In this document: piece by piece, positions 35,626-45,297 of the stretch
Numbering within the stretch: the first letter of the stretch is position 1
How the letters are laid out: each line of letters begins with the position of its first letter
From: Aliivibrio sp. EL58
GTDB taxonomy: Bacteria; Pseudomonadota; Gammaproteobacteria; Enterobacterales; Vibrionaceae
NCBI RefSeq assembly: GCF_900312675.1
Contig: NZ_OMPC01000001.1
Location: 975,633-1,039,632, forward strand
Length of the DNA: 64,000 bases
Direction of reading: 5' to 3'
Notes under the pieces: generated by a model
Seen by the model: only the letters and a program-made list of their open reading frames with translations
Databases searched by the model: none
Told to the model about the DNA's origin: nothing
Made by a program: the position numbers and the translations under genes

Positions 35626-37506
35626 TCAGTCACTTGATTTAGGCAAGAAGGAAATAGATTCTCCTTCCGCGGTTAAAATCGAAATCTGCTCCGGCTTGCC
35701 TTTTTCATCCAATCTTAACTCCCCAATTGAACTTTTATTAATTAGCTTATCGTTATTGGTAACGGATGGATCGCGTTTAGTGACTAATAAATTCTTACGT
35801 TTCGTGAACCAGTTTAACGGTGAGTGCGGGCTATAGAGTACTCTGTCCATAAAATCACAAAAACGTAATAGCTTATTGGGAAATTCATTTTTAAAGCCAC
35901 TGCAAGTAATTTGGTAGATATCAGGGCTTGATTTACTGTGACGCAATTTAATGTCATAGGCGAAAGAATAATGCACATCACCAGATAGAATGACAAAGTT
36001 TTGTGGTGTTTTAGGGTGAGTAAGAATACTCAATAATGTATTCGCTGAGCCTGGGTGAGCCATCCAGTTTTCTGCATCAATCACTAACGGTTGTCCTAAC
36101 ATAGTCATTGTTTTTTGCAGGGCTTCAATAAATTTAACCCCAAAAATAGGCGCAGCAGAGACGATGATAATCGCTTCTTGTCCAATAAGCTCATGCTGAA
36201 AATCAAGCATTGCCTCCCAATCCATCAAACCTGATGGTTTATTAGTATTGGATTCAGAACGCCAACGACGAGTTCGAGTGTCTAACACCACGATTTTAGG
36301 CATCGTATGGATAGAGTAATGCCATTGCTCGAATCGGGTTAAATCTCTGATAAGTTGCGTATGCTGCTCATGATTATAATCATTAAAGAGTTGACGGAAA
36401 CCATCTAAAAATGCGTCATCAAATTGCTCAGGATTATTTCCCCAGCCCTGACACAGAAAGTAGCCCATTAAGCCATTACCAATGACTTGAGCGGCGAGTG
36501 GATGCCCATTAACGGCATTCTCCCAGCCAATGGTTAAATTCCAGTCATCAGTGATGTCATGATCATCAAAGATCATGTAAGTCGGTATATGCGAAAACAG
36601 TTGCTGGACGTCATTTAACCCTTGCACAAATTGGTCAATAATGATTTTTTCTGTTTTCCAGCAAGCGTGCCATTTTTTATCTAATTTATTATCAGGATCA
36701 GGAAGTGACGCGGGCAGACTTACACATTCCCACAATGCAGGCGACCAAACTAATAAATACATGACGAAGAATTCGGCACAGGTGATTAGATGATTTTCGT
36801 GCTCACTGGAGCTAAAAATGGGACGAGACTTATATAGATTCCATCGAGAAAGAAAATTAGTATTATCAACATAGTGCGGCAAAAGCTTATCACGTTGATA
36901 AAGGTTATGTTGATGGGCGTAAAGCGAAGTACTTGTTGGGATAGCGGTATCAGGAAGCGATTCTTCAAATAACTCTAGTTGAGGAATGATTTGCTGAATT
37001 GCCATTAACATCGGTCCTGCGACATCATCTGCATAGATCTGGTCGCCACTCATCATTAATAGCGAAGCTCTCTCTTCAAGCGCTTGTGTTTTCAATTGTT
37101 GATTGGCGATGACTAAGCTGTCTTTGCTAGGATAATGAGGATTACGACATGAACCATGTAAGACATAATCTGCTTTGTCTTTAATGATGAATGAAAATAG
37201 AGATTCATTAGAATAAAGCGCATTAGGTAATAAACCAGATAATGCGCCATATTGAGTGATGATATCGTATTCGAGAGCTTGATTTACCGGAAAGTCCGCT
37301 TGGCATTGCAGTAGATATACCCAAGCATGGTGACCGATTTGAATGCATTGCAGATCGGTGATCATAAACTCAAGTGAGTTATCTGCCCATTGAATTAGGG
37401 TATGACCTTCGAGGCGTTCTGAAGTCGTTAGCCATAAGTTGACTTCAGTCGCACTCGATTTTCTAATAATAGGCCCAGCAAGAACTAACGGTAGTGATTT
37501 AGACAT
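35626..37506 (-). CDS. PhoD-like metallophosphatase
   Basis: The 626-residue protein has metal-binding motifs of the PhoD-like phosphatase family: HGSCRNPH, MMSGDQIYADDVAG, MIFDDHDITDDWN and LSGDVHYSFAYDI near residue 510. There is no signal peptide, so it is cytoplasmic, unlike secreted PhoD. ATG 37506 is used rather than the TTG at 37509. It lies 52 bases after the photolyase gene on the same strand and may be the third gene of that operon. Its substrate is unknown. Confidence 0.83.
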   Translation of the reverse strand: MSKSLPLVLAGPIIRKSSATEVNLWLTTSERLEGHTLIQWADNSLEFMITDLQCIQIGHHAWVYLLQCQADFPVNQALEYDIITQYGALSGLLPNALYSNESLFSFIIKDKADYVLHGSCRNPHYPSKDSLVIANQQLKTQALEERASLLMMSGDQIYADDVAGPMLMAIQQIIPQLELFEESLPDTAIPTSTSLYAHQHNLYQRDKLLPHYVDNTNFLSRWNLYKSRPIFSSSEHENHLITCAEFFVMYLLVWSPALWECVSLPASLPDPDNKLDKKWHACWKTEKIIIDQFVQGLNDVQQLFSHIPTYMIFDDHDITDDWNLTIGWENAVNGHPLAAQVIGNGLMGYFLCQGWGNNPEQFDDAFLDGFRQLFNDYNHEQHTQLIRDLTRFEQWHYSIHTMPKIVVLDTRTRRWRSESNTNKPSGLMDWEAMLDFQHELIGQEAIIIVSAAPIFGVKFIEALQKTMTMLGQPLVIDAENWMAHPGSANTLLSILTHPKTPQNFVILSGDVHYSFAYDIKLRHSKSSPDIYQITCSGFKNEFPNKLLRFCDFMDRVLYSPHSPLNWFTKRKNLLVTKRDPSVTNNDKLINKSSIGELRLDEKGKPEQISILTAEGESISFLPKSSD

Positions 37507-37558
37507 CAATTAATACAACTCTTAATAACAGATGAGACCATCATAATACTTGCTATGG

Positions 37559-38998
37559 TTAATTAGCAACATCCTGAGCTTTGGCGTGCTTATAGATATC
37601 TAATGTCTTTAATCGTTGTACTGAATGCTCAATGAGAGGATCTACGTAATTATCCGGTTTTAATAGCGGCTTGTTATTGGGTTGATGCAGTAGCTTTCCT
37701 GTTAGTTCCGATAACTCTGGTAGCCAATGTTTAATAAAAACACCATTACTATCAAACCGTTCGCTTTGTGTTGTGGGGTTAAATATGCGGAAGTAAGGCG
37801 TACTGTCGCAGCCTACTGATGCGCACCATTGCCAGCCTCCATTATTCGATGCAAAGTCACCATCAATAAGTTTTGACATAAAGTACTGCTCGCCCCAGCG
37901 CCAATCAATGTGTAAATCTTTGACTAAAAAACTGGCAGTGATCATGCGTAAGCGATTATGCATCCAACCGGTAGTGTTGAGTTGTTTCATTGCAGCATCA
38001 ACAATAGGAAAGCCAGTATCGCCTTTACACCACTGTTCAAATTTGTCTCTGTTGTTATTCCATTGAATGTATTTGTCAAAGCTTAAAAAAGCGTGGTTTT
38101 TAGATAGCAATGGATAAAAGTGAAGTAGATGAGTGTAGAACTCTCGCCATATTAATTCATCAAGCCAAATTTCTTGTCCCTGAGTTAGTTGGTTATTGGC
38201 CTCTAAGTGTAAACGTAAAATGCACTGTTTTGCTGAAATCGCGCCAATAGCTAGATAAGGTGAGAGTTGACTCGTCCCTTCAATTGCAGGGTAATCTCGT
38301 TGGTCATGATATTGTTGTGATTTTTCGCGACAAAACTGACGCATAGCATTGACTATCGTTTTATTTGAAACTGACCACATCTTGCTTTCATTACTGATAG
38401 AGCCAGTAAATGTAGGGTCATGATAACGTTGAAGTGAGCTTAATTGTGTTGCCGATAACTCAACTGAAGCTGTCACTTTTTCAATGGTTGGAAAGTGTTG
38501 ATAAAAGTACTCTCTCCATGCTTTTTTAAATGGCGTAAAAACTTTATAAGGCTGATGAGTTTTATTCAGTACTTTTCCAACTTCTACCGCACATTTGGCG
38601 TCATAAAAAGCACATTGAACATCAGAGAGTTGTGTTACAACATCAGCATCTCGGCTTAATTCGTCAGCCTCATATTCTTTATTGGCAAATAAATGTGATA
38701 TACCAAGATCTTTACATAATCTGTGCAGTTGTGGTGGAACATCCTTGAACCAAGGACAAGATAATACCAGTAAAGGAATATGTAATGAGTGAAGCTCTTT
38801 TTCAAGCTCAAGTAAGCGCCTCTTTATCAAATCAATTTGAATTGAGGCTTTATTGTGTCGTTGCCATTGCGATTCACTAGCTACAAAAATAGCGACAGTA
38901 GGGGCTTGATTTGCAAGAGCAGCAGATAACGCCGGGTTATCGGCCACTCTTAAATCAGTACGAAACCAAACGCATTGCATGGTTGGTTTATAATCCAT
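37559..38998 (-). CDS. phr: Deoxyribodipyrimidine photolyase
   Basis: The 479-residue protein has the class I CPD photolyase layout: an antenna-binding Rossmann domain (VWFRTDLRVADNPALS) and an FAD-binding helical domain (LDELIWREFYTHLL, TGFPIVDAAMKQLNTTGWMHNR, DGDFASNNGGWQWCASVG). WCASVGCDSTPYFRIFNP is diagnostic. It repairs UV pyrimidine dimers using blue light. It overlaps the upstream DUF523/DUF1722 gene by 11 bases, as with ybgA-phr in E. coli. The operon has a TGATCC promoter-like motif, tying it to the RpoE-ChrR response. Confidence 0.95.
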   Translation of the reverse strand: MDYKPTMQCVWFRTDLRVADNPALSAALANQAPTVAIFVASESQWQRHNKASIQIDLIKRRLLELEKELHSLHIPLLVLSCPWFKDVPPQLHRLCKDLGISHLFANKEYEADELSRDADVVTQLSDVQCAFYDAKCAVEVGKVLNKTHQPYKVFTPFKKAWREYFYQHFPTIEKVTASVELSATQLSSLQRYHDPTFTGSISNESKMWSVSNKTIVNAMRQFCREKSQQYHDQRDYPAIEGTSQLSPYLAIGAISAKQCILRLHLEANNQLTQGQEIWLDELIWREFYTHLLHFYPLLSKNHAFLSFDKYIQWNNNRDKFEQWCKGDTGFPIVDAAMKQLNTTGWMHNRLRMITASFLVKDLHIDWRWGEQYFMSKLIDGDFASNNGGWQWCASVGCDSTPYFRIFNPTTQSERFDSNGVFIKHWLPELSELTGKLLHQPNNKPLLKPDNYVDPLIEHSVQRLKTLDIYKHAKAQDVAN

Positions 38999-39932
38999 AT
39001 CGTAATCTCAGTTCTTGAGGATATGGATTAAGGAAAGATTGCTTTGCTAAGTACTCATTGGAATGAATACCTAAATGATGCTTAATTAAGGTAATTGGTG
39101 AAAGCAAAGGCAATAACCCTTGATTGTAGTCTTGGATTATTTGAGCTAATTCAACCTTTTGTGGTGATTGAAGTTCTTTTTTGAAATAGCCTTGTAGGTG
39201 CATTAATACATTCGTATTGTTTTTACGAGAAGCTCGGATCGCCATTGTCTGCATTAGCTGTGTACGATAAATTGCAAAAAACTCATTAATGTCATATTCC
39301 GCCACTTTAGCAACTAATTTACCTAAGTTTTTGTACCCAACGGTTGAGTGCGACATCAGGGTGTATTTATAACGAGAGTGAAAGGCGATGATTTTCCCCG
39401 CGGTTGGTTCACCATCCATAGATTTATACAGGTCATTTAAACAAAAAACACGAGTAATAAAGTTTTCTTTAAGTACAGGGTCACTCAATCGGCCGTCTTC
39501 TTCTACTGGCAGCCAAGGCATTTCTTTCATTAAGATTTGAGTGTAAAGACCAACCCCATTTTTTGTAGCACTGTTTTTACTGTATACCTTAACTCGTTCC
39601 ATGCCACAGCTTGGTGAATTCGCACAAACTATATAACCGCACATTTCTGTTTCTTTCAGTCTATCAACCGTTTTTTGAGAAAATTCGATCATTGAATCAG
39701 TGTAGTCTAAAGATGCATCTTTTGAGTCAACAAGGGCAATTCTCTCTTCGTTTGTGATTAAACGTATTGTCGGCCTTGGTACTGACATACCACTACCAAC
39801 TTCTGGACAAATAGGAACATAAGTAAAGTACGGGGCAAGGACTTTAGAGGCAAATTTATTGCTTTTATGGCCACCGTCAAAACGAACACTTTCACCGTTA
39901 ACACAGGAACTTATACCAACTTTAATATCCAT
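38988..39932 (-). CDS. DUF523-DUF1722 protein (YbgA-like)
   Basis: The 314-residue protein has an N-terminal DUF523 domain (VGISSCVNGESVRFDGGHK, CPEVGSGMSVPRP, ANSPSCGM with conserved Cys) and a C-terminal DUF1722 domain (SRYKYTLMSHS, LMHLQGYFKKELQ). E. coli splits these: YbgA, the DUF1722 protein, also precedes phr. The role is unknown, but the partnership with photolyase is old and widespread. The start is ATG 39932, with GGAGAG upstream, rather than 39965. It is the first gene of the photolyase operon. Confidence 0.9.
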   Translation of the reverse strand: MDIKVGISSCVNGESVRFDGGHKSNKFASKVLAPYFTYVPICPEVGSGMSVPRPTIRLITNEERIALVDSKDASLDYTDSMIEFSQKTVDRLKETEMCGYIVCANSPSCGMERVKVYSKNSATKNGVGLYTQILMKEMPWLPVEEDGRLSDPVLKENFITRVFCLNDLYKSMDGEPTAGKIIAFHSRYKYTLMSHSTVGYKNLGKLVAKVAEYDINEFFAIYRTQLMQTMAIRASRKNNTNVLMHLQGYFKKELQSPQKVELAQIIQDYNQGLLPLLSPITLIKHHLGIHSNEYLAKQSFLNPYPQELRLRYGL

Positions 39933-39971
39933 GATTGACTCTCCATTGCTTATTTTTATTATCAATGAGTA

Positions 39972-40001
39972 ATTAAACGAATTAACTCTCTATTTGGATC
40001 A
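39972..40001 (-). promoter_or_regulatory. Putative ECF promoter of the photolyase operon
   Basis: On the minus strand, TGATCC runs from 40001 to 39996. After an 18-base spacer comes TTTAAT (39977-39972), with CGT at the edge as in the rpoE and lipid-operon promoters. It ends about 40 bases before the DUF523/DUF1722 start. This would place photolyase under RpoE-ChrR control. Confidence 0.6.
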
Positions 40002-40082
40002 CTTCAGCTTGACTCTTTTTTTGTAGTCGAGCAAACTAACTGTAAACATATTGTGACACCTATCTTAGTTAAGGAAGCTTTT

Positions 40083-41630
40083 GTGCGTCTTGAAGTGCAA
40101 TGTAAAGATCGATTAGGACTAACCCGTGAATTACTTGATATTTTGGCCTCTCAGAATATCGATTTACGAGATATTGAAATTGAAAAAACAGGGTTAATCT
40201 ATCTTAACTTTCCTGAAGTAGAATTTGATGAATTCAGTCAATTAATGGCTAAAATTCGTCGAATTGATGGTGTTATGGATGTTCGTAAAATTCCATTCCT
40301 ACCAAGTGAACGAATTAACACTGAATTATTAGCAGTATTAAGTACCTTGCCTGATCCGGTTTTCTCTATTGGTTTAAAAGGAACCATTGATCATGTAAAT
40401 CACGCCGTGGCTTCATTATTTAAAATTGAAAAAGAGAAATTACTGGGTCAACCAGCAAGTACTTTATTGCCTGATTTTAATGTGATGAATTGGTTTGAAG
40501 AGTCACGTATTCGCCAGCGTGAATCGATGCTAATTGATAATATAACCTATGTAATGGAAATCATGCCGGTCTACATTACCGATGATGATAATGCCTCAAT
40601 TTTAGCCAGCGCAGTGGTGATCATCAAACCTGCAATGGATTCAAAATTAGCTCGTCCATTTATTCCTGAATCCTCTAATCTTGGCTTTGAGCATTTTGTA
40701 GGTTCTTCGACTAAATATAAAACCTTGATCTCACAAGCGAAGAAATTATCAGATATTGATCAATCATTATTGATCCAAGGTGAAACAGGGACAGGTAAAG
40801 AGATGTTAGCGCGTGCTTGTCACAATGCATCTATCCGTTCAGGAAAAGCCTTCATGGTGGTTAACTGTGCAGCCATGCCTGATGATGTCGCTGAGACGGA
40901 GTTATTTGGCTACGCTCCAGGAGCATTCCCTAATATGCCAGAAGGTAAAAAAGGGATCATTGAGCAAGCGGACGGCGGTACGGTCTTCTTTGATGAGATC
41001 AGTGAAATGAGCCCACTGTTGCAAATCAAACTGTTACGTTTTATTCAAGATGGTAACTTTCGTCGAGTGGGTGAAGAGAAAGAGATCCATGTTGATGTTG
41101 GGATCATTGGCGCAAGTAAGAAGGAGCTACTAGAATTAGTGGAACAAGGCGTATTCAGAGAAGATCTTTATTATCGTTTAAACGTATTATTTTTGGAGAT
41201 CCCACCACTGCGTGAGCGTCCTTCTGATATTGCTACTTTGTTTGAGTTTTTTGTGGCTCAGTTATGCAAAGAGTTAGGTATTGTTAAGCCGTCTATTTCA
41301 GAAGATGTGTATGAGTATTTACGCAGTTATTCATGGCCGGGAAATGTACGCCAATTAAAGAGTTCGACACTAAAAGCGTTAACTCAAATGGATAGAAACC
41401 AATTGAATACCTCACATTTTATGCTGCCAATATCAGATGCTAAAGCAGCAAATATGATGGATATTAATGTAGATGGCACACTTGATGAGATCATGAAATC
41501 GTATGAATCAATGATCCTAACTGGATTATACGGTGAGTTCCCATCCAGTCGTAAATTAGCAAAACGATTAGGTGTTTCGCATACCGCAATAGCGAATAAG
41601 TTGCGAGACTACGGAATAGGTAAGAAGTAG
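40083..41630 (+). CDS. tyrR: Aromatic amino acid regulator TyrR
   Basis: The 515-residue protein matches E. coli TyrR (513). It has an N-terminal ACT domain (RLEVQCKDRLGLTRELLD), a PAS region (about 75-190), a central AAA+ domain with Walker A GETGTGKE and FFDEISEMSP, and a C-terminal helix-turn-helix (SSRKLAKRLGVSHTAIANKL). It represses or activates aromatic amino acid genes using Tyr or Phe. GTG 40083 gives the family N-terminus and has GGAAG upstream. The sigma-54 loop GAFTGA is replaced by GAFPNM, so sigma-54 activation is not expected. The linked photolyase operon is divergent. Confidence 0.95.
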   Translation: MRLEVQCKDRLGLTRELLDILASQNIDLRDIEIEKTGLIYLNFPEVEFDEFSQLMAKIRRIDGVMDVRKIPFLPSERINTELLAVLSTLPDPVFSIGLKGTIDHVNHAVASLFKIEKEKLLGQPASTLLPDFNVMNWFEESRIRQRESMLIDNITYVMEIMPVYITDDDNASILASAVVIIKPAMDSKLARPFIPESSNLGFEHFVGSSTKYKTLISQAKKLSDIDQSLLIQGETGTGKEMLARACHNASIRSGKAFMVVNCAAMPDDVAETELFGYAPGAFPNMPEGKKGIIEQADGGTVFFDEISEMSPLLQIKLLRFIQDGNFRRVGEEKEIHVDVGIIGASKKELLELVEQGVFREDLYYRLNVLFLEIPPLRERPSDIATLFEFFVAQLCKELGIVKPSISEDVYEYLRSYSWPGNVRQLKSSTLKALTQMDRNQLNTSHFMLPISDAKAANMMDINVDGTLDEIMKSYESMILTGLYGEFPSSRKLAKRLGVSHTAIANKLRDYGIGKK

Positions 41631-41639
41631 GGGAACGAC

Positions 41640-42197
41640 ATGGATGTGCATTTTGAGTTTGACCATTACCAAGTTCGTTTAATTAAAAGCAGTGACTCTG
41701 TGATGATTGCCAATTATTTTATGCGCAATCGGCACCATTTAGAACCATGGGAGCCTAAGCGCGCGAATTCCTTCTTTACCGCTGAAGGTTGGAAGCAACG
41801 TTTGTTGCAATTGGTTGAGTTACATAAGCATAATTTAGCTTTCTATTTTGTGATTTTTGATACTCAAGAGAAGAAAATTATGGGGTCGGTGAGCTTTAGT
41901 AATATTACTCGCTTTCCGTTTCATGCCGGTCATGTTGGCTACTCTCTTGATGAACATTATCAAGGTAATGGGATTATGCAGCGAGCGCTAGAACATACCG
42001 TAGATTGGATGTTTTCAGTTCAGCATCTTCATCGAATTATGGCTGCGTATATTCCACACAATAAAAAAAGTGGCAATGTGTTATCGGCACTGGGTTTCGT
42101 TAAAGAAGGAGAGGCGAAAGACTACCTTTATATTAACGGAGCTTGGGAAGATCATATTCTGACTTCTAAGATAAATAGCCATTGGGTACCAGAATAA
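41640..42197 (+). CDS. rimJ: GNAT acetyltransferase, RimJ/RimL type
   Basis: The 185-residue protein matches the RimJ/RimL group: YFMRNRHHLEPWEP near the N-terminus, acetyl-CoA motif GYSLDEHYQGNGIMQRAL and FVKEGEAKDYLYINGAWEDH at the C-terminus. These enzymes acetylate ribosomal protein N-termini, S5 in the case of RimJ. It starts nine bases after tyrR with GGGGAACG upstream and is probably co-transcribed. The exact target (S5, L12 or another protein) is not certain. Confidence 0.85.
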   Translation: MDVHFEFDHYQVRLIKSSDSVMIANYFMRNRHHLEPWEPKRANSFFTAEGWKQRLLQLVELHKHNLAFYFVIFDTQEKKIMGSVSFSNITRFPFHAGHVGYSLDEHYQGNGIMQRALEHTVDWMFSVQHLHRIMAAYIPHNKKSGNVLSALGFVKEGEAKDYLYINGAWEDHILTSKINSHWVPE

Positions 42198-42323
42198 CTC
42201 TATTTTTGTGGCATAAATATAAGAAAGAATAGTTTAAATTGAAAGTTAGCATAGAGAAGTCGTTTAATTGGTGTACTCTATAAAGATGGTTTTTAAGACA
42301 ATGATAATAAAGAAGGAATTTAA

Positions 42324-42536
42324 ATGCTGAAGTTTATTAAATTTTTACAGTTGCTGATTTTAGGTGTTGTTGGTGCATTTGTTATTCAATCAACTGTGTT
42401 GCATGGTATTGGTATTTTCAGTGAGCGCTATGTGATCATGAGCTTGGTGCTGACAGCATTCTTAGAGCTGGCTATTTTTATTATTTATAAGTTAGTAGAA
42501 GATGATTTCACTAACGAACCGAAAGTAAAAAAGTAG
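42324..42536 (+). CDS. Small two-segment membrane protein
   Basis: The 70-residue protein has two hydrophobic segments (about 7-24 and 37-57) and a charged C-terminal tail (KLVEDDFTNEPKVKK). AAGGAA precedes the ATG. I do not recognise a family. It is probably an inner-membrane protein with both ends on the same side. A terminator lies after an intervening repeat element. Confidence 0.7.
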   Translation: MLKFIKFLQLLILGVVGAFVIQSTVLHGIGIFSERYVIMSLVLTAFLELAIFIIYKLVEDDFTNEPKVKK

Positions 42537-42545
42537 CACGAATTT

Positions 42546-42720
42546 ATACCAATCACAGTAAGTAAGTGATCAGTAATAGCGAAGGAAAAATGCTTGAGAA
42601 CAAGGCGGCACTCTTTAACAAATAGTTTCGATAAGTAGTTATTCTACAATCAAAAATTTCAACGCAGTTATCGAGTATTTTAACCAGCTAGGATGATCAG
42701 TTATTTACTACGATTGGTAT
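42546..42720. repeat. 175-base ATACCAAYC inverted-repeat element
   Basis: The left end ATACCAATC (42546-42554) is inverted as GATTGGTAT (42712-42720). The ends are imperfectly complementary over about 27 bases up to TGATCA (42567-42572 and 42694-42699). It lies in a gene-free gap and has no coding frame, like a non-autonomous miniature element. Short relatives occur at 5997-6048 and 32619-32666. A genome-wide repeat family is likely. Confidence 0.75.
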
Positions 42721-42737
42721 TAGCAAATCGTTGAATG

Positions 42738-42775
42738 AAAAAAACCGATAACTCTTTGGAGATATCGGTTTTTTT
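42738..42775. terminator. Bidirectional terminator before bioA
   Basis: AAAAAAACCGATA and TATCGGTTTTTTT form a 13-base stem with a 12-base loop. It lies between the repeat element and the end of bioA, so it can end transcripts from both sides. Confidence 0.88.
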
Positions 42776-42803
42776 GTGTCTAGCATTACACAATTACATT
42801 GAG

Positions 42804-44084
42804 TTAGAAGAGTTCATTTAACGCACTATCAATAGCATTAACCAATTTAGTAATGTGTTCAGGCTGCGAAATAAACGGCGGCATCATATAAATTAACTTA
42901 CCAAATGGTCGTATCCAAACCCCTTGCTCGACAAAGTGTGCTTGTATTTTTTCCATCTCAACAGGCGTGGTTAATTCCACAACGCCTATCGCGCCAAGCC
43001 ATCGAACATCGGCAACCACATCGTGTTTTTTAAGTTGAGGCAGTAATTCTGAAAAGCAGGTTTCAATCTGTTTAGTTTGAGTCTGCCAATGATCTTGTTG
43101 GATCAATTCTAAACTAGCATTGGCTACGGCACAGGCCAATGGATTTCCCATAAAGGTTGGTCCATGCATAAAGCATCCGGCGTCTCCACTGCATACTGTA
43201 TCAGCAACAACTTTGCTGGTGAGTGTTGCAGATAATGTCATATAGCCGCCAGTAAGCGCCTTACCAATACACATGATGTCAGGCTCAATGTCGGCGTGTT
43301 CACAAGCAAATAACTTTCCTGTTCGCCCAAAGCCGGTTGCTATCTCATCCAAAATTAACAGCAAACCATATTGGTCACATAAGCGGCGTACTTCTTTTAA
43401 ATATTGAGGATGGTATAAACGCATTCCGCCAGCGCCCTGAACAATAGGCTCAAGGATCATGGCGGCGATCTCTTCATGGCGTTCGGCCAGCATCTTTTCT
43501 AAAGGAAGAATATCTTCAGGGTTCCACTCACCACCAAATTTACTGGTCGGAGATTCAACAAACAGGTGCTCTGGTAAAAAACCTTTATATAGACCGTGCA
43601 TTGAATTATCGGGATCGGTTACCGACATCGCGGCAAAGGTATCACCATGGTATCCATGTCTAACCGTCACGAATTTTGAGCGTGGTTGTCCTTTGGCGTG
43701 CCAATATTGCAGAGCCATTTTTAAACTAACTTCAACCGCGACTGAGCCAGAATCGGCTAAAAAGACTTGCTCTAATCGAGAAGGGCTTAGTTCAACTAAC
43801 TTTTTACATAGATCAACCGCAGGTTGATGAGTAATACCACCAAACATCACGTGTGCCATTTTATCGGTTTGATCTTTAAGCGCTTGATTAAGGTGAGGAT
43901 GACAGTAACCGTGAATGGTAGACCACCAAGAAGACATTCCATCAACCAATTCCGCCCCATTTTCTAAATAGAGATTAACTCCATTCGCGTGAGTGACAGG
44001 GTAGCAAGAAAGCGGATTAATTGTAGATGTGTAGGGATGCCAAATGTGTTGACGGTCAAAATCCAAGTCGACGCTATTGTTCAT
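42804..44084 (-). CDS. bioA: DAPA aminotransferase BioA
   Basis: The 426-residue fold-type I PLP enzyme matches Bio[18 protein letters not shown] at the start, [49 protein letters not shown] and the PLP Lys in [13 protein letters not shown]. It converts KAPA to DAPA, the third-last step of biotin synthesis, using SAM as amino donor. It is divergent from bioBFCD across a BirA operator. Confidence 0.97.
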   Translation of the reverse strand: MNNSVDLDFDRQHIWHPYTSTINPLSCYPVTHANGVNLYLENGAELVDGMSSWWSTIHGYCHPHLNQALKDQTDKMAHVMFGGITHQPAVDLCKKLVELSPSRLEQVFLADSGSVAVEVSLKMALQYWHAKGQPRSKFVTVRHGYHGDTFAAMSVTDPDNSMHGLYKGFLPEHLFVESPTSKFGGEWNPEDILPLEKMLAERHEEIAAMILEPIVQGAGGMRLYHPQYLKEVRRLCDQYGLLLILDEIATGFGRTGKLFACEHADIEPDIMCIGKALTGGYMTLSATLTSKVVADTVCSGDAGCFMHGPTFMGNPLACAVANASLELIQQDHWQTQTKQIETCFSELLPQLKKHDVVADVRWLGAIGVVELTTPVEMEKIQAHFVEQGVWIRPFGKLIYMMPPFISQPEHITKLVNAIDSALNELF

Positions 44085-44095
44085 TTATTCACCAG

Positions 44096-44128
44096 TTGTA
44101 AACTTTATCTATCCATTAAGGTTGACAG
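44096..44128. promoter_or_regulatory. BirA biotin operator between bioA and bioB
   Basis: TTGTAAACT, a 15-base spacer and GGTTGACAG match the BirA operator (TTGTAAACC-N15/16-GGTTTACAA) at 15 of 18 positions. It lies 12 bases from the bioA start and controls both directions, as in E. coli, where biotinyl-AMP-bound BirA represses. Confidence 0.85.
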
Positions 44129-44244
44129 TGTATCGTTTAACCGTAGACTAGCCAAGTATAAATCGAGACCAAAAAGCACAATCAAAAGTGGTCGGATCTT
44201 AGCAATAGCAATGGTTATAGCATGTTAACGAAAGGAATTTACAC

Positions 44245-45297
44245 GTGGAAGTGAGACATAACTGGACAGTAGCAGAAGTACAGGCGTTGATGGATAAGCC
44301 GTTTATGGACTTAATCTTTGATGCTCAATTAGTACATCGTAAGTATCAACAAACAAACCATGTACAAGTAAGTACACTGCTATCAATTAAAACGGGCGCT
44401 TGTCCTGAAGATTGTAAATATTGCCCTCAAAGTGCTCATTACCGCACTGACGTTGATCGTGAACGCTTAATGGAAGTAGAAAGCGTTTTGGATGCTGCGA
44501 AAAAAGCAAAGAACTCAGGTTCAACCCGTTTCTGTATGGGTGCTGCTTGGAAAAATCCAAAAGAACGTGATATGCCTTATCTGTTAGATATGATCAAAGG
44601 CGTTAAAGAGATGGGTCTTGAGACGTGCATGACGTTAGGGATGATCACCTCAGATCAAGCGGATGAATTATCAGGCGCAGGGTTAGACTATTACAACCAT
44701 AATTTAGATACCTCTCCAGAGTTTTACGGCAGCATTATTACGACACGAACGTATCAAGATCGTTTAGATACGTTATCTCATGTTCGTGATGCCGGAATGA
44801 AGATCTGTTCTGGTGGCATTATCGGCATGGGCGAAAGTGACAGTGATCGTGCCGGCCTATTTGTTGAATTAGCGAACCTTCCTCAGCATCCTGAGTCTGT
44901 TCCTGTCAATATGCTGGTAAAAGTAAAAGGCACGCCATTAGAGGATGCAGAAGACGTTGACCCATTTGATTTTATCCGTTTGATTGCGGTTGCTCGTATC
45001 ATGATGCCTGAGTCTGCCGTGCGTTTATCTGCAGGTCGTGAAAGCATGAATGAGCAGATGCAAGCCTTATGCTTTATGGCAGGTGCAAACTCGGTATTCT
45101 ATGGTTGTAAACTACTGACGACACCAAACCCAGATGAAGACAGTGATATGCAACTGTTTAAAAAATTAGGTGTAAACAGCCAGCAAATAGCACAGAAACC
45201 AGATGTGGTTCAAGAACATGAATTGTTAGACCGCGTTGCTGAACGTGTCGCTTCTCGTCCTGAAAAAGACGATTTATTTTATGAAGCAAGCGTTTAA
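44245..45297 (+). CDS. bioB: Biotin synthase BioB
   Basis: The 350-residue radical SAM protein has the cluster motif CPEDCKYC (Cys53, Cys57, Cys60) and the family strings [49 protein letters not shown] and [17 protein letters not shown]. It inserts sulfur into dethiobiotin. The GTG start has AAAGGAA upstream. Its stop overlaps the bioF start by 17 bases. Confidence 0.97.
   Translation: MEVRHNWTVAEVQALMDKPFMDLIFDAQLVHRKYQQTNHVQVSTLLSIKTGACPEDCKYCPQSAHYRTDVDRERLMEVESVLDAAKKAKNSGSTRFCMGAAWKNPKERDMPYLLDMIKGVKEMGLETCMTLGMITSDQADELSGAGLDYYNHNLDTSPEFYGSIITTRTYQDRLDTLSHVRDAGMKICSGGIIGMGESDSDRAGLFVELANLPQHPESVPVNMLVKVKGTPLEDAEDVDPFDFIRLIAVARIMMPESAVRLSAGRESMNEQMQALCFMAGANSVFYGCKLLTTPNPDEDSDMQLFKKLGVNSQQIAQKPDVVQEHELLDRVAERVASRPEKDDLFYEASV

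Noticed and set aside
43459-43827. 122-codon plus-strand frame within bioA
   Set aside because: It is antisense to a certain gene and its composition (many Ser, Cys, Arg) is typical of shadow frames.
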